Shown: positions 25,836-33,821 of the stretch, one piece after another
How the letters are laid out: every line of letters starts with the position of its first letter
How positions within the stretch are numbered: position 1 is the first letter of the stretch
Virus record (IMG/VR): IMGVR_UViG_3300032214_000715
Span: 1-64,000 of that record
Origin: a virus
Direction: 5' to 3' (one strand)
Length of the DNA: 64,000 nt
Translations under genes and position numbers: made by a program
Notes under the pieces: model-generated
Databases searched by the model: none
What the model saw: the letters and a program-made list of their open reading frames with translations, nothing else
Told to the model about the DNA's origin: nothing

Positions 25836-26392
25836 TTGTATCCCTGACCCCATCTTGTGTTCAGTACATTCCAATCCATTATTCGCCAGATGTTGTCAAG
25901 ATATCGTTGCTTATTAGAACCATAATCATGTTGATAGGCATGCTCCCATAAATCTATCAGAATTAGAATGTCATTTCTAACTTGATGATTATTTATGATT
26001 TTAATAGAACCATCACGTGATAGATATATCCATCCGCTACCGTGTAGCTTCATTGCTTCTGTTTCTATAGCATCTTTGAACCCATCAAAACTTTTGAATT
26101 TAGTTTTTATCAGATTTCCAATTGGACCGTTGGGCACATTATTCATTCTAGCTGGTCTAAATTGCTGAAAATACACATTGTGTAACCAGGCACCAGCATA
26201 GTTGAATACGGAATCGCCCTGTCTGTTATTGAAGCGATCAGCATAGCCATGAGCAAGTTTCTCGTAGTGTAGCTTCATCAATGATGAAGATAACACCGGA
26301 GCAAATTGACTGATGCTATGTGCCAACTTAACAATCTCAACTTTGTCTTGAGAGTTAAGTTTTGATTCAACTAAATCTATAATATCACGCAT
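25832..26392 (-). CDS. Fe/Mn superoxide dismutase
   Basis: 186 residues. Metal ligands all present: H42 (LHYEKLAHGY), H71 (YAGAWLHNVY), D147 and H151 (DLWEHAYQHDY), plus gateway Tyr50. Gly67 and Gln137 (NNHQ) at the second-sphere positions resemble the Mn type; metal choice is inferred. Start at MRDIIDLVE-S chosen because GATAAATA lies 5 nt upstream; a start 5 codons earlier overlaps that motif. The N-terminus itself fits the cassette leader pattern (L-V-E). Converts superoxide to peroxide. Confidence 0.88.
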   Translation of the reverse strand: MRDIIDLVESKLNSQDKVEIVKLAHSISQFAPVLSSSLMKLHYEKLAHGYADRFNNRQGDSVFNYAGAWLHNVYFQQFRPARMNNVPNGPIGNLIKTKFKSFDGFKDAIETEAMKLHGSGWIYLSRDGSIKIINNHQVRNDILILIDLWEHAYQHDYGSNKQRYLDNIWRIMDWNVLNTRWGQGYK

Positions 26393-26395
26393 AAA

Positions 26396-26405
26396 TGTAT
26401 TTATC
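26396..26405 (-). promoter_or_regulatory. T4-like late promoter, leaderless arrangement
   Basis: Minus-strand GATAAATACA; GATAAATA ends 5 nt before the SOD ATG. Confidence 0.6.
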
Positions 26406-26420
26406 ATGCGTGATCACGAA

Positions 26421-26639
26421 TCACAGTCGTTTCACAATTCGTCCCTTGCTCAAATCGTAGGGTGAAAATTCTAGTTCTACTGCGTCTCCGAGTAGAATTC
26501 TAATTTCATGCTGTCTCATACGCCCGCTAATATGCCCAATAACTATTTGATTATTGTTTCCTAGCTTAACGCGAAACATTGCGTTAGGTAGTACATCTGT
26601 TACTGTACCTTCAAGTTTGATTACATCTGTTTTTGCCAT
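26421..26639 (-). CDS. infA: Translation initiation factor IF-1
   Basis: 72 residues, the same length as bacterial IF-1. [36 protein letters not shown] and [13 protein letters not shown] are the S1/OB-fold landmarks. Expected to bind the 30S A site with IF-2/IF-3 and bias start-site selection. Downstream of a conserved phage gene, 2-bp gap. With bS21 elsewhere in the window this suggests the phage adjusts host initiation, relevant given its many leaderless or embedded-SD genes. Confidence 0.92.
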   Translation of the reverse strand: MAKTDVIKLEGTVTDVLPNAMFRVKLGNNNQIVIGHISGRMRQHEIRILLGDAVELEFSPYDLSKGRIVKRL

Positions 26640-26641
26640 AA

Positions 26642-27016
26642 TTAATTCCGTCGCATAGTTGCGATTTCCAATGCCTCCTGATCCGAAAAAATTGGAACTG
26701 CGTTACTCTTGTGCATGGTTCCAATGCCAACGAGTTTTGTGCCCGTATACTGTTGTGTGATTTTTGACGATACTGCCCCGACAGTCCAAGAATTAAGACT
26801 CGTGGGACGTTCTGTAGTACGAATTGATGATTTTGCCACAGTGGGTAGTTCCACCACTGTAGATGATTGCTTAGACTTATCAGTTACACCCCACTTGGAC
26901 TTGAGAGATTCCCAGTCACGCTGTAGTTGTTCGTGATTGCGCTTAGCCTCAGCACTTGCGAATTTTACTTTGCGCTTGGTTCTGCCAGTGGTCGTAAGAC
27001 CTCGTACTAGACTCAT
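26642..27016 (-). CDS. Conserved phage protein (MHKSN motif)
   Basis: 124 residues. Basic helical N-terminus ([31 protein letters not shown]) and conserved C-terminal [33 protein letters not shown], which I recognise as a common conserved hypothetical of large phages. Function unknown. First gene after a strong early-type promoter, co-transcribed with infA. Confidence 0.65.
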   Translation of the reverse strand: MSLVRGLTTTGRTKRKVKFASAEAKRNHEQLQRDWESLKSKWGVTDKSKQSSTVVELPTVAKSSIRTTERPTSLNSWTVGAVSSKITQQYTGTKLVGIGTMHKSNAVPIFSDQEALEIATMRRN

Positions 27017-27047
27017 AGAGTTGACACCGTTTTGCTACGATTTATAC

Positions 27048-27076
27048 AGTATAATACAAAGATCATTATTTGTCAA
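27048..27076 (-). promoter_or_regulatory. Sigma70-type promoter
   Basis: Minus strand TTGACA (27071-27076) - 17 bp - TATACT (27048-27053). Drives the infA pair. Confidence 0.75.
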
Positions 27077-27465
27077 GTTTTGAGTATGTTGTAGATTTTT
27101 TCTTTTTCAATAATTTCAGCCTCTAGTTCCATATACATTTTACGCAATCCACGAAGATTTTCCCATTTTTCTTCTAGTTCTTTGTTCGGGTGTAGTATCG
27201 CTAGACGATCTTCTATTTTTTTCAAAGACTCTGCGATATCTTTTCCGCCCACTTTGAGACTTCCTGATATTTCAGCATTACCGCTAACTGAAAGCTCAGA
27301 ATGATTGGGGCTAGTAAAAGTATCCCATGTATTATTGGTCACATAGACACGATTGGAATAAATTCCTGTATTCACACTGTGATTGTAATAATCCGCGGGT
27401 GAGCCAGTAGTTGTAGTTCCTAAAGTTATAGTGTCAGTGTAATTGGTTGACATATTATCGTTCAT
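27073..27465 (-). CDS. Conserved phage structural-type protein
   Basis: 130 residues. N-terminal Thr-rich beta segment, then HSELSVSGNAEISGSLKVGG (head-fibre/beta-helix-like), KDIAESLKKIEDRLAIL and a coiled coil to the C-terminus. This combination recurs in cyanophage-type conserved proteins. Directly follows the AbrB-like gene. Confidence 0.6.
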   Translation of the reverse strand: MNDNMSTNYTDTITLGTTTTGSPADYYNHSVNTGIYSNRVYVTNNTWDTFTSPNHSELSVSGNAEISGSLKVGGKDIAESLKKIEDRLAILHPNKELEEKWENLRGLRKMYMELEAEIIEKEKIYNILKT

Positions 27466-27648
27466 TTATGAATTCGTTTTTGAAAGATACCAGGCCCCGT
27501 TTTCTCCTGGTTGCCAATCTAGAGTGTCGCCCTCTTTCCAGTTCAGCTTTTCAAGTAACTCTGGTGGAAGAGGTAGAATAACGTCTCCAGTCTCAGTGTC
27601 TTCCTGAGCAGTTACTTCATAGGTAATTTTTTCGTTGTGTGTAGTCAT
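27466..27648 (-). CDS. AbrB/SpoVT-like DNA-binding protein
   Basis: 60 residues. EDTETGDVILPLPPELLEKLNWKEGDTLDW is the swapped-hairpin AbrB/MazE-type fold. Probably a small transcription regulator; no toxin partner is adjacent, so an antitoxin role is not supported. Overlaps the upstream zinc-ribbon gene by 4 bp. Confidence 0.75.
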   Translation of the reverse strand: MTTHNEKITYEVTAQEDTETGDVILPLPPELLEKLNWKEGDTLDWQPGENGAWYLSKTNS

Positions 27649-27938
27649 TTTTTCGTTGATTTTTGTCGCATTTGTTTTTCAAGCAAATTGAGTTCTCGTT
27701 CACGAATAGCAAGCTCGGCTTGTTTTGTCTTTATTCCCTCGGCATATGCTAATCCTAATAGTCGTCCAAGTTCAAACAAGTTATCGTAATTACTACTTCT
27801 GACCGAATTGCCCGAATTTGCTGAATACACCGATCTAGAAGATTCTCGCACAGTTCTTTGGATTCTACACGTGTTACAGTGAATTTGTCCTCCAGCCGGC
27901 ATTTCGGAATTACAACTAGAGCATCTATATTTGTACAT
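27645..27938 (-). CDS. Zinc-ribbon protein with C-terminal coiled coil
   Basis: 97 residues. CSSCNSEMPAGGQIHCNTC is a four-Cys zinc ribbon (residues about 6-24), Ser-rich linker, then helical RERELNLLEKQMRQK. First gene of an operon behind a strong promoter. Function unknown. Confidence 0.6.
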   Translation of the reverse strand: MYKYRCSSCNSEMPAGGQIHCNTCRIQRTVRESSRSVYSANSGNSVRSSNYDNLFELGRLLGLAYAEGIKTKQAELAIRERELNLLEKQMRQKSTKK

Positions 27939-27968
27939 AATTAATATAAAATTGTTACTATAATCTAT

Positions 27969-27997
27969 AGTATATTATATAAAAAACTAAATGTCAA
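27969..27997 (-). promoter_or_regulatory. Sigma70-type promoter
   Basis: Minus strand TTGACA (27992-27997) - 17 bp - TATACT (27969-27974), before the zinc-ribbon gene. Confidence 0.78.
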
Positions 27998-27999
27998 GT

Positions 28000-29553
28000 T
28001 TATCGGCGTTCTCTTCCAGCGCCCCCACGAGCACGAGCACCCTTGGTGACTTCAAGTTCCTCTCCTGGTGCTCTAATATCTGGCTCTACATCGTTAGAGT
28101 TTGGTACTTCATCCGTATCATCTTCTGGAGCGACTTTAGCATTTCCGCGTAAAATCTTGAATGTAAAGTTTCCTTTTATTCCCTTGCTAGCGTAGTTTTT
28201 TTGAGCACTTAAAACAACTCCGCTAATACTGGTACCAGGATAAACAGTATCAAATCTTTCAAGAATCCACTTTCCATTTTTTTCTTTTGCTTTAGTGTAC
28301 ACTTGAACCAGCGCACCGTTATTTAGAATGTCGGACGCGGCGTCACTGAAATTTGTCTTTTCGTTAACTTGATCTGCTGCTTTATGAGCTACCGCAGCAA
28401 TCAAGTGATAAAACATACTAGTACTTTCAGGTGTTTTTGTTCCGCGACTCTGCGCCAGTGTTATAAGAGATGCGGTTAATCCAGCTTTCTTCAGTTGTTC
28501 TTTGCTATTAATATCAACCGGGCCTGAATTTTTTAGTCCTCGTATGATATCAGCCTCTTCTTTTGTAATGACGTCAAATTTAACACCAAGATAAAGAGGG
28601 GCATTACTCTGACCCTGCTTTTGAAGCTCCTTGATCATTTCAATTACGTCTTTGTACTTGCTAAGTAGTTTTTTACCACGATCAGTTTCTGCCAATTCGT
28701 TAACACTATCAACCAGATTCTTGGCACTGGCCTCAGCGCCCTTGTCGCCTTTACTACTGACCTTGACGTACTTACCATCAGCGGTATCTAGAATACTATC
28801 ACTTAGACCGGCATTTTTTGCCGCATCAAAATTTATTCTAGTTGATGCGAATCCAGCGCCACCAAGAAAAATTTCCGCCGCTTCCCCGGCATTGCCTTCG
28901 TATAGACCCTTGTGTAGTGCTATTGGTTGTAGTATCTCACAAAAGTAATCACGAAACGCAGTAAAACTTTGACCTTCAGGAGCATCAAATTCAAACGGAA
29001 GCGGTTGACCAAGAGCAACATGATGCGCAGCATGATATAGCGGGCTATCAGTTCCTAACTTTTTGGCAAGTTGATTCATTATCTCAGAAATAGATAGACC
29101 ATCTCTTTTTTCTAACAAATCCTGCGGAGTCAACCCAGCCTGGGTTTTTGCGGCTGCTTTCCCGGCAAATTGATATCGTCCTAACACTGTGTTGGATATA
29201 TAATTTTCTGATGAGATTGGTTTAATTTCTTGTAGATAGGTTCCAACTGCCAACTGAGTGCCGTCGTCTTTACTGAACGTGGCAATACCAAAACCACCAG
29301 ATTTTGGTCCACGCTTATTTTCCCACTGTACTGGAATCTCTAGTTCAGCTTCAATTTTTGTCACAGCATTGAGTAAATCTTCTGGTGAAAATTTACCGCC
29401 CTCTTGTGGATAAAACTGTAGATCATTAAATATCAGAGTTTCGTTCGTTTGCGCATCAGTAAACACAGCGCCAGACTTGCGTCCAGCAAGCCCTGTGCTT
29501 TCAGTAAGCATATTTACTTTGTTAAGTATATTTCGTATTGCTATTGGATCCAA
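28000..29553 (-). CDS. Large conserved phage protein of unknown function
   Basis: 517 residues, TTG start supported by AGAGGT 7 nt upstream. N-terminus MDPIAIRNILNKVNMLTE-S fits a longer form of the leader/cleavage pattern; GRKSGAVFTDAQTNETLIF follows. C-terminus acidic then Arg-rich (GARARGGAGRERR). Transcribed from a late-type promoter. The N-terminal portion resembles virion-associated proteins of T4-like marine phages; no enzyme motif recognised. Confidence 0.6.
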   Translation of the reverse strand: MDPIAIRNILNKVNMLTESTGLAGRKSGAVFTDAQTNETLIFNDLQFYPQEGGKFSPEDLLNAVTKIEAELEIPVQWENKRGPKSGGFGIATFSKDDGTQLAVGTYLQEIKPISSENYISNTVLGRYQFAGKAAAKTQAGLTPQDLLEKRDGLSISEIMNQLAKKLGTDSPLYHAAHHVALGQPLPFEFDAPEGQSFTAFRDYFCEILQPIALHKGLYEGNAGEAAEIFLGGAGFASTRINFDAAKNAGLSDSILDTADGKYVKVSSKGDKGAEASAKNLVDSVNELAETDRGKKLLSKYKDVIEMIKELQKQGQSNAPLYLGVKFDVITKEEADIIRGLKNSGPVDINSKEQLKKAGLTASLITLAQSRGTKTPESTSMFYHLIAAVAHKAADQVNEKTNFSDAASDILNNGALVQVYTKAKEKNGKWILERFDTVYPGTSISGVVLSAQKNYASKGIKGNFTFKILRGNAKVAPEDDTDEVPNSNDVEPDIRAPGEELEVTKGARARGGAGRERR

Positions 29554-29572
29554 GATAGTTACCTCTGTATCT

Positions 29573-29582
29573 AATATTTATC
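29573..29582 (-). promoter_or_regulatory. T4-like late promoter motif
   Basis: Minus-strand GATAAATATT before the 517-residue protein gene; back to back with the plus-strand late motif at 29582. Confidence 0.55.
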
Positions 29583-29589
29583 ATAAATA
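29582..29589 (+). promoter_or_regulatory. T4-like late promoter of GIY-YIG gene 1
   Basis: CATAAATA, followed after 4 nt by the conserved hairpin leader. Confidence 0.55.
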
Positions 29590-29593
29590 AAGT

Positions 29594-29623
29594 GTAGTTC
29601 GCGAATGTTGGAATTCCAACTAC
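29594..29623 (+). ncRNA. Conserved 5'-terminal hairpin, copy 1
   Basis: Outer stem GTAGTT/AACTAC, 5' bulge CGC, inner stem GAAT/ATTC, 6-nt loop GTTGGA, unpaired C on the 3' side, then TCTAT. Same architecture with compensatory changes at 56419 and 61672. Confidence 0.7.
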
Positions 29624-29649
29624 TCTATAACTGATAGGAGTCACAGCAA

Positions 29650-30462
29650 ATGTATTTAGCATACGTGTATAGACTTACACACAAAATTAATGGGCATTTT
29701 TATATAGGATATCGATGTAGAAACATAAAACTCAAACTTCTTCCAGAAGATGATTTGGGAGTAGTATACTTTACTTCGTCAAAATATATTAATAAAACCA
29801 ATTTTTCTGAATATCACGCTGAGATATTATTTAAATCAACTTCTTCAAATGAAGCATATGATTTTGAAAATAAACTCATACAGGAATCTTGGAATAATCC
29901 CTTATTACTGAATAGAAGTTTTCAACAAAACGGAAATCTTAGATTCAAAATAACAGAGGACGGGTCTAACAAGCTGAGTAAACTAAATAAAAATAAAAAA
30001 TGGTATAACAACGGCGTCAAAGAAATTTATTCTCACTATAAACCAGATAATTTTGAAGAAGGGAGACTTAAAAATCCATTTCCAAAAAATAAAGGGTGGA
30101 CAAAAAATTATAATTGGTATAATAACGGGAACAAAGAAATACTTCTCGAAAAAGACAAAGTTCCTCCTTTCGGATTTATTAAAGGAAAATTACCTGCCAC
30201 AGAAGATACTAATAAAAAAATTAGTATCACTATGAAACAAATTGCCCCAGCAAAAGGAAAAAAATGGTATACTAACGGAAAACAGTCTGTTTTGACACAC
30301 AAGTGCCCACATGGGTGGAATCCAGGACACTCGCATGGATCAGGAAATTCTCATTTAAATAGAGATTACAGCGGCTATCATTGGTATACAGACGGAAAGA
30401 ACACTATAAGGGCACGAGAGTGCCCAGAAGGATTTTCATTAGGAAGAAAAGTTAAATTCTAG
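29650..30462 (+). CDS. GIY-YIG homing endonuclease
   Basis: 270 residues. N-terminal GIY-YIG signature [19 protein letters not shown]-terminal DNA-binding part has four repeats around K-x-W-Y-x-(N/D)-G ([48 protein letters not shown]), a NUMOD-like array. AGGAG precedes the ATG. It lies opposite to its neighbours and its 3' end overlaps the convergent clpP gene by 11 bp, typical of a recently inserted free-standing homing gene. Confidence 0.8.
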   Translation: MYLAYVYRLTHKINGHFYIGYRCRNIKLKLLPEDDLGVVYFTSSKYINKTNFSEYHAEILFKSTSSNEAYDFENKLIQESWNNPLLLNRSFQQNGNLRFKITEDGSNKLSKLNKNKKWYNNGVKEIYSHYKPDNFEEGRLKNPFPKNKGWTKNYNWYNNGNKEILLEKDKVPPFGFIKGKLPATEDTNKKISITMKQIAPAKGKKWYTNGKQSVLTHKCPHGWNPGHSHGSGNSHLNRDYSGYHWYTDGKNTIRARECPEGFSLGRKVKF

Positions 30463-31036
30463 AATTAATTACTTTGTCGGCTAATCCAAAATTAACTGAT
30501 GACTGAGCGTCCATATAGTTATCTCTAGTCATTGCTTGCTTTAATTCTTCTACACTTTTTCCGGTATTTTTTGAATATATATCTATAAGTGTATTATTCA
30601 GTCTAATCATTTCTTCCATTTGAATTTCTGCATCCCACACTGTTCCACGCGACCCGCCAGAAACAGAATGAATCATGTGTCTTGCTCGCGGCAATATAAA
30701 TCTTTTACTTTTGACGCCAGCACTCGCAAGTAAACTACCCATTGAGCAAACGCTTCCGATAGCTATGGTACTTACGTCGCAACTTATAAAATCCATAGTG
30801 TCCAATATAGCCAATCCAGCTGTAACAGACCCACCGGGACTATTAATATAGAGATGAATATCCTTATTGGAATCTTCGCTTTCTAGAAACAATAATTGAG
30901 CTACAATTAAATTTGCCATTTGATCATTAACTTCGCCTTCTAATAAAATAACTCTGTCTTTTAGAAGACGACTATAGATATCCATAGCCCTTTCGCCTTT
31001 TGAAGTGTTCTCAATTACCATTGGTACTAGTGCCAT
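30452..31036 (-). CDS. clpP: ClpP serine protease subunit 1
   Basis: 194 residues. Catalytic triad intact: S98 (GSVCSMGS), H123 (HMIHSVSGG), D172 (TRDNYMDA). [15 protein letters not shown] and GLADKVI are family landmarks. Forms the proteolytic chamber fed by ClpX/ClpA. Overlaps clpP2 by one base (TAATG). Confidence 0.93.
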   Translation of the reverse strand: MALVPMVIENTSKGERAMDIYSRLLKDRVILLEGEVNDQMANLIVAQLLFLESEDSNKDIHLYINSPGGSVTAGLAILDTMDFISCDVSTIAIGSVCSMGSLLASAGVKSKRFILPRARHMIHSVSGGSRGTVWDAEIQMEEMIRLNNTLIDIYSKNTGKSVEELKQAMTRDNYMDAQSSVNFGLADKVINSRI

Positions 31037-31641
31037 TATTTAACCTTTCTTGTTGTTGAGTTTGTAATCATTTGTGTGGGTGTGGATATCATATCGCACA
31101 CTTTAAATTTTAGTGCCTCTTCGGCGCTAAGCCAACGATCTTGCGCCGGCAATAAGTATTCTTTTATCACATCATCGTCCGCTTCAGTACAAAGACGATA
31201 ATTTTCTATCATCCTTGTGTGAGTCAACTCATATTCACGCATAGTAGCAAAAAGCTCGTGTAGTTTTCCTTCGTTATACCAACTAAATTGATGAGATAGT
31301 ATGCTTGTATTTGGAGTTAGTGTTCTACGACCCTTTGTACCGTTCATAAAAATAAGTAATCCACAACTAGCAATCTGCCCTAGACCTACTGTTTTAATCG
31401 GTATGTTGCTGTTTCTCATTACATCAATCAGAGCAAAAGTAGTTTGTAATTCTCCGCCCTCGCTACAGATCAGTAACTGTAACTCAGTCTTTTTTTTCTT
31501 AGAAACGTAGTTTTCGTACAGAATCCATTCAATAACCGGCTTTATTGACTCGTCATTTACTTCGCCCATAAACACGTATATTCCGGAATTATTCAATGCT
31601 TCAGAATGCGTGCTATCAGTGTCTTCTTGTTCAGTTGCCAT
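31036..31641 (-). CDS. ClpP-like serine protease subunit 2
   Basis: 201 residues, divergent. Triad still present: S92 (GQIASCGLL), H117 (ILSHQFS), D168 ([12 protein letters not shown]). [18 protein letters not shown] replaces the usual S-P-G-G. The acidic N-terminal 18 residues are extra. Likely forms a mixed ClpP1P2 tetradecamer with the adjacent gene product, as in bacteria with paired ClpPs (inference). Confidence 0.85.
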   Translation of the reverse strand: MATEQEDTDSTHSEALNNSGIYVFMGEVNDESIKPVIEWILYENYVSKKKKTELQLLICSEGGELQTTFALIDVMRNSNIPIKTVGLGQIASCGLLIFMNGTKGRRTLTPNTSILSHQFSWYNEGKLHELFATMREYELTHTRMIENYRLCTEADDDVIKEYLLPAQDRWLSAEEALKFKVCDMISTPTQMITNSTTRKVK

Positions 31642-31745
31642 AGTGTAATCCTTTGTGTATACTACATTAAAAATTTATCACGGTCAAGCGATAAGGAAAA
31701 TTTTTACTTACAGTCGTACCAATAAATATTACTGAGGAGAACATT
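31642..31745. promoter_or_regulatory. Divergent promoter region
   Basis: Minus strand: TTGACC (plus 31692-31697 region) with TAGTAT 17 bp downstream, before clpP2. Plus strand: AATAAATATT at 31721-31730 resembles a late promoter before the gene at 31746. Both assignments are moderate. Confidence 0.4.
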
Positions 31746-31994
31746 ATGTTTAAGAAAATAAAAGAATTCTTTTTTGGGAAAGCAGAGCAAAAACCAGAAC
31801 AAGAGAAGATAGTACCGCCTATGATCAACGATCAAATCACCGATTCTGTTACTCAAGCAAATCCAAAGAGACCGCGTAGACCAAGAGCATTAAAAAATTC
31901 AGAAGTAAAATCTTCTCAATCAAAAAGTACCGCTCCAGCTATAAAAGCAGTTGCTTCAAAGACAGCAAAGAAAACTACAACGAATAAAAAATAA
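31746..31994 (+). CDS. Small Lys/Pro-rich basic protein
   Basis: 82 residues, preceded by GAGGAGA. Amphipathic N-terminal helix MFKKIKEFFFG, then a disordered basic tail (KRPRRPRALK, TAKKTTTNKK). Likely nucleic-acid binding or a virion-internal protein. TAATG overlap with the next gene. Confidence 0.55.
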   Translation: MFKKIKEFFFGKAEQKPEQEKIVPPMINDQITDSVTQANPKRPRRPRALKNSEVKSSQSKSTAPAIKAVASKTAKKTTTNKK

Positions 31995-32695
31995 TGAAAA
32001 CTTCACTGGCAATAGACTTTATAAGTGATTTGAACTTGGATCACGATGATGTGTTTGACTGGTCCGACAAGCCTACTAGCTTATTTTGTGTTGTTGCCGG
32101 CGGAATAAGTTACAGTATTGAAAAAGTAAAAGAAGTACTAGATCATTTAAGTAAGCATTATCGTGGTATATTTTACATTGATGGAGCGCTAGAACACGAG
32201 TTGATTCCGGAATATGAAAGTAACATAGAGCAAATTAAGACTATCTGCGATAACATCAACAATGTGGTATTCTTACACAATCACGTTGTTGTTCTAAATG
32301 GGGTCGCGTTTGTTGCGTGTAATGGATGGTTTAGAAACAATCCTAATATTCAAACATCCGATGACATCGCGCTAGTATCAAGTCTAAAAATAGAAGATAT
32401 TGGCTATTTAACTAACACTATAAAAAATCTACAAAGTCACAGTGAGACCAAGCAAATAGTTGTTATTACAAGTTCAATACCGTCAGAGGAATTTTTATAC
32501 AAGTCCGAACACGAACTACAGGATAAAGTTGATCCAATAATAGCATTGCTAAACGATACCTCAAGTAAAGTAAAAACTTGGCTATTTGGCGGATCAAATT
32601 TATCGGTAGACGTTAAATTGAATAGCAGACGTTATGTTAATAACTCATTTAATTCTGCTCAGCCGTACTGGCCAAAAAGAATTGAAATAGATTAA
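31994..32695 (+). CDS. Degenerate metallophosphoesterase-fold protein
   Basis: 233 residues that follow the calcineurin-like order with each metal motif altered: FISDLNLD (DxH to DxN), VVAGGIS (GD to GG), IDGALEHE (GNHE lost), WLFGGSN (GHxH lost). NGWFRNNP and an N-terminal beta-alpha pattern support the fold. Probably a non-catalytic relative with a binding role. Co-transcribed with the basic protein; convergent with clpS. Confidence 0.5.
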   Translation: MKTSLAIDFISDLNLDHDDVFDWSDKPTSLFCVVAGGISYSIEKVKEVLDHLSKHYRGIFYIDGALEHELIPEYESNIEQIKTICDNINNVVFLHNHVVVLNGVAFVACNGWFRNNPNIQTSDDIALVSSLKIEDIGYLTNTIKNLQSHSETKQIVVITSSIPSEEFLYKSEHELQDKVDPIIALLNDTSSKVKTWLFGGSNLSVDVKLNSRRYVNNSFNSAQPYWPKRIEID

Positions 32696-32997
32696 GCTTC
32701 GCTTTCTATTTTAATTTGTAATGGATACCCTTGATTTCTTGCTTCAACTGTAACTTCTATTCCTTTTTGCTCGGCAATTTCGTAAGGAAGTACAGCCACT
32801 ACGGCACTACCACTGGTATGAATGTTTTCTGTTACTTTAATCGCCGAGTCACTAGTGTAATCAAAGTGAGACATTAAACTTTCTACTACAAATTCCATAG
32901 TAGTTATATCATCATTTACATAGATAATCTTAAACAGAGAAGGCTCTGAAATTTTTAGATTGGGTTTAATTTTTGTTTTGGTTTCTGTGTTTGCCAT
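32692..32997 (-). CDS. clpS: ClpS adaptor protein
   Basis: 101 residues. SLFKIIYVNDDITTMEFVVESL (canonical N-D-D-x-T), a helix, and NIHTSGSAVVAVLPYEIAEQKGIEV match ClpS core and its substrate-binding face. Delivers N-degron substrates to ClpA in bacteria; no ClpA is present in this window. Preceded by AGGA and a 28-bp palindrome. Confidence 0.88.
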   Translation of the reverse strand: MANTETKTKIKPNLKISEPSLFKIIYVNDDITTMEFVVESLMSHFDYTSDSAIKVTENIHTSGSAVVAVLPYEIAEQKGIEVTVEARNQGYPLQIKIESEA

Positions 32998-33008
32998 ATT
33001 GTGTTCCT

Positions 33009-33036
33009 ATACACAGTGAGATATCTCACTGTGTAT
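33009..33036. repeat. 28-bp perfect palindrome before clpS
   Basis: ATACACAGTGAGAT and its exact complement, centred at 33022/33023, between hsp20 and clpS. Overlaps the late motif AATAAATACA (minus, 33032-33041), so it would fold at the 5' end of the clpS transcript or act as an operator. Confidence 0.8.
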
Positions 33037-33041
33037 TTATT
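33032..33041 (-). promoter_or_regulatory. T4-like late promoter motif of clpS
   Basis: Minus-strand AATAAATACA overlapping the palindrome arm. Confidence 0.45.
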
Positions 33042-33044
33042 ATA

Positions 33045-33479
33045 TTACTTAACGTAAGTTATAGCAATAGATTTTGGTCGGCTTTCTTCTGGAATTACAC
33101 GCTCCAAATGAATACTAAGAATTCCATTCTCTTGTGTGGCATCACGCACTTCTACGTGATCAGCAAGAGTCCAACTACGTACAAAATCACGACTGCTCAA
33201 ACCACGATGTACATAATCATAATGATCGTTACCAGTTTGTTTTCCTTCAATAGTTAGTTGCTGCTGCTTCACAGTAATGTTAATATCCCCCTGCTTAAAA
33301 CCAGCCACTGCTAATTCAATGAGCCAATTGTTTTCATCGGTTTTGATGATGTTAAAAGGGGGATAATTAGTTTGATTCGCACGTACAGCTTCTTCAAAGT
33401 GATCAAACATACGATCAAAGCCTACACCAAAGCGATGTAGTTGTGGAATATCAATAGAACGAACTTGTAGATTTGTCAT
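33045..33479 (-). CDS. Small heat-shock protein (Hsp20/IbpA family)
   Basis: 144 residues. Alpha-crystallin domain: YPPFNIIKTDENNWLIELAV, ITVKQQQLTIEGKQ, YVHRGLSSRDFVRSWTLADHV, and ENGILSIHLERVIPEE (the A-x-x-x-x-G-x-L/L-x-I motif region). Start at 33479 supported by AGGAG. ATP-independent holdase. Grouped with clpS, clpX and bS21. Hsp20 genes are common in T4-like cyanophages and large phages. Confidence 0.92.
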   Translation of the reverse strand: MTNLQVRSIDIPQLHRFGVGFDRMFDHFEEAVRANQTNYPPFNIIKTDENNWLIELAVAGFKQGDINITVKQQQLTIEGKQTGNDHYDYVHRGLSSRDFVRSWTLADHVEVRDATQENGILSIHLERVIPEESRPKSIAITYVK

Positions 33480-33536
33480 TTTATTTCTCCTATAAGCAAG
33501 AATGACTTTTGAACCGTAACCCTCTAGGGCGTTACT

Positions 33537-33565
33537 AATGTAGTGTGACTCATTCACACTACATT
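33537..33565 (-). ncRNA. 5'-terminal hairpin of hsp20 mRNA
   Basis: 12-bp perfect stem (33537-33548 with 33554-33565) and 5-nt loop, directly downstream of the late motif on the minus strand. The predicted +1 falls in the first stem strand. Confidence 0.65.
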
Positions 33566-33575
33566 CTTATTTATC
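33566..33575 (-). promoter_or_regulatory. T4-like late promoter of hsp20
   Basis: Minus-strand GATAAATAAG next to the hairpin. Confidence 0.55.
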
Positions 33576-33590
33576 TTAACATACACTACG

Positions 33591-33610
33591 CAAAATAGTA
33601 TACTATTTTG
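33591..33610. repeat. 20-bp perfect palindrome after bS21 gene
   Basis: CAAAATAGTA and its exact complement, 4 bp past the rpsU stop. No U-run follows on the minus strand, so it is not a standard terminator; may be a processing site or 3' stabiliser. Confidence 0.7.
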
Positions 33611-33614
33611 GTAA

Positions 33615-33821
33615 TTAGTACATCTTTTTTGGAAGTTCCTGACTATCTAGATATTTTTTCCAGCGATTACGAGCTTTGCTCTTTGCTACTTTTTTATCTA
33701 TGCTGGGCTTTACATAAAATTCACGTTCTCGTAGTGTTTGTAGCAAACCACTATCGGCTACTTTCTTTTTGAACTTACGCATCGCAATTTCGAAATTGTC
33801 TTTTGTATTAACTACCTTCAT
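33615..33821 (-). CDS. rpsU: Ribosomal protein bS21
   Basis: 68 residues. FEIAMRKFKKKVADSGLLQTLREREFYVKPS and the basic KSKARNRWKKY segment match bS21, close to the bacterial length of 71. bS21 sits by the anti-Shine-Dalgarno on the 30S; phage copies are thought to bias translation. Overlaps clpX by ATGA, with GGAG inside the clpX end. Confidence 0.9.
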   Translation of the reverse strand: MKVVNTKDNFEIAMRKFKKKVADSGLLQTLREREFYVKPSIDKKVAKSKARNRWKKYLDSQELPKKMY

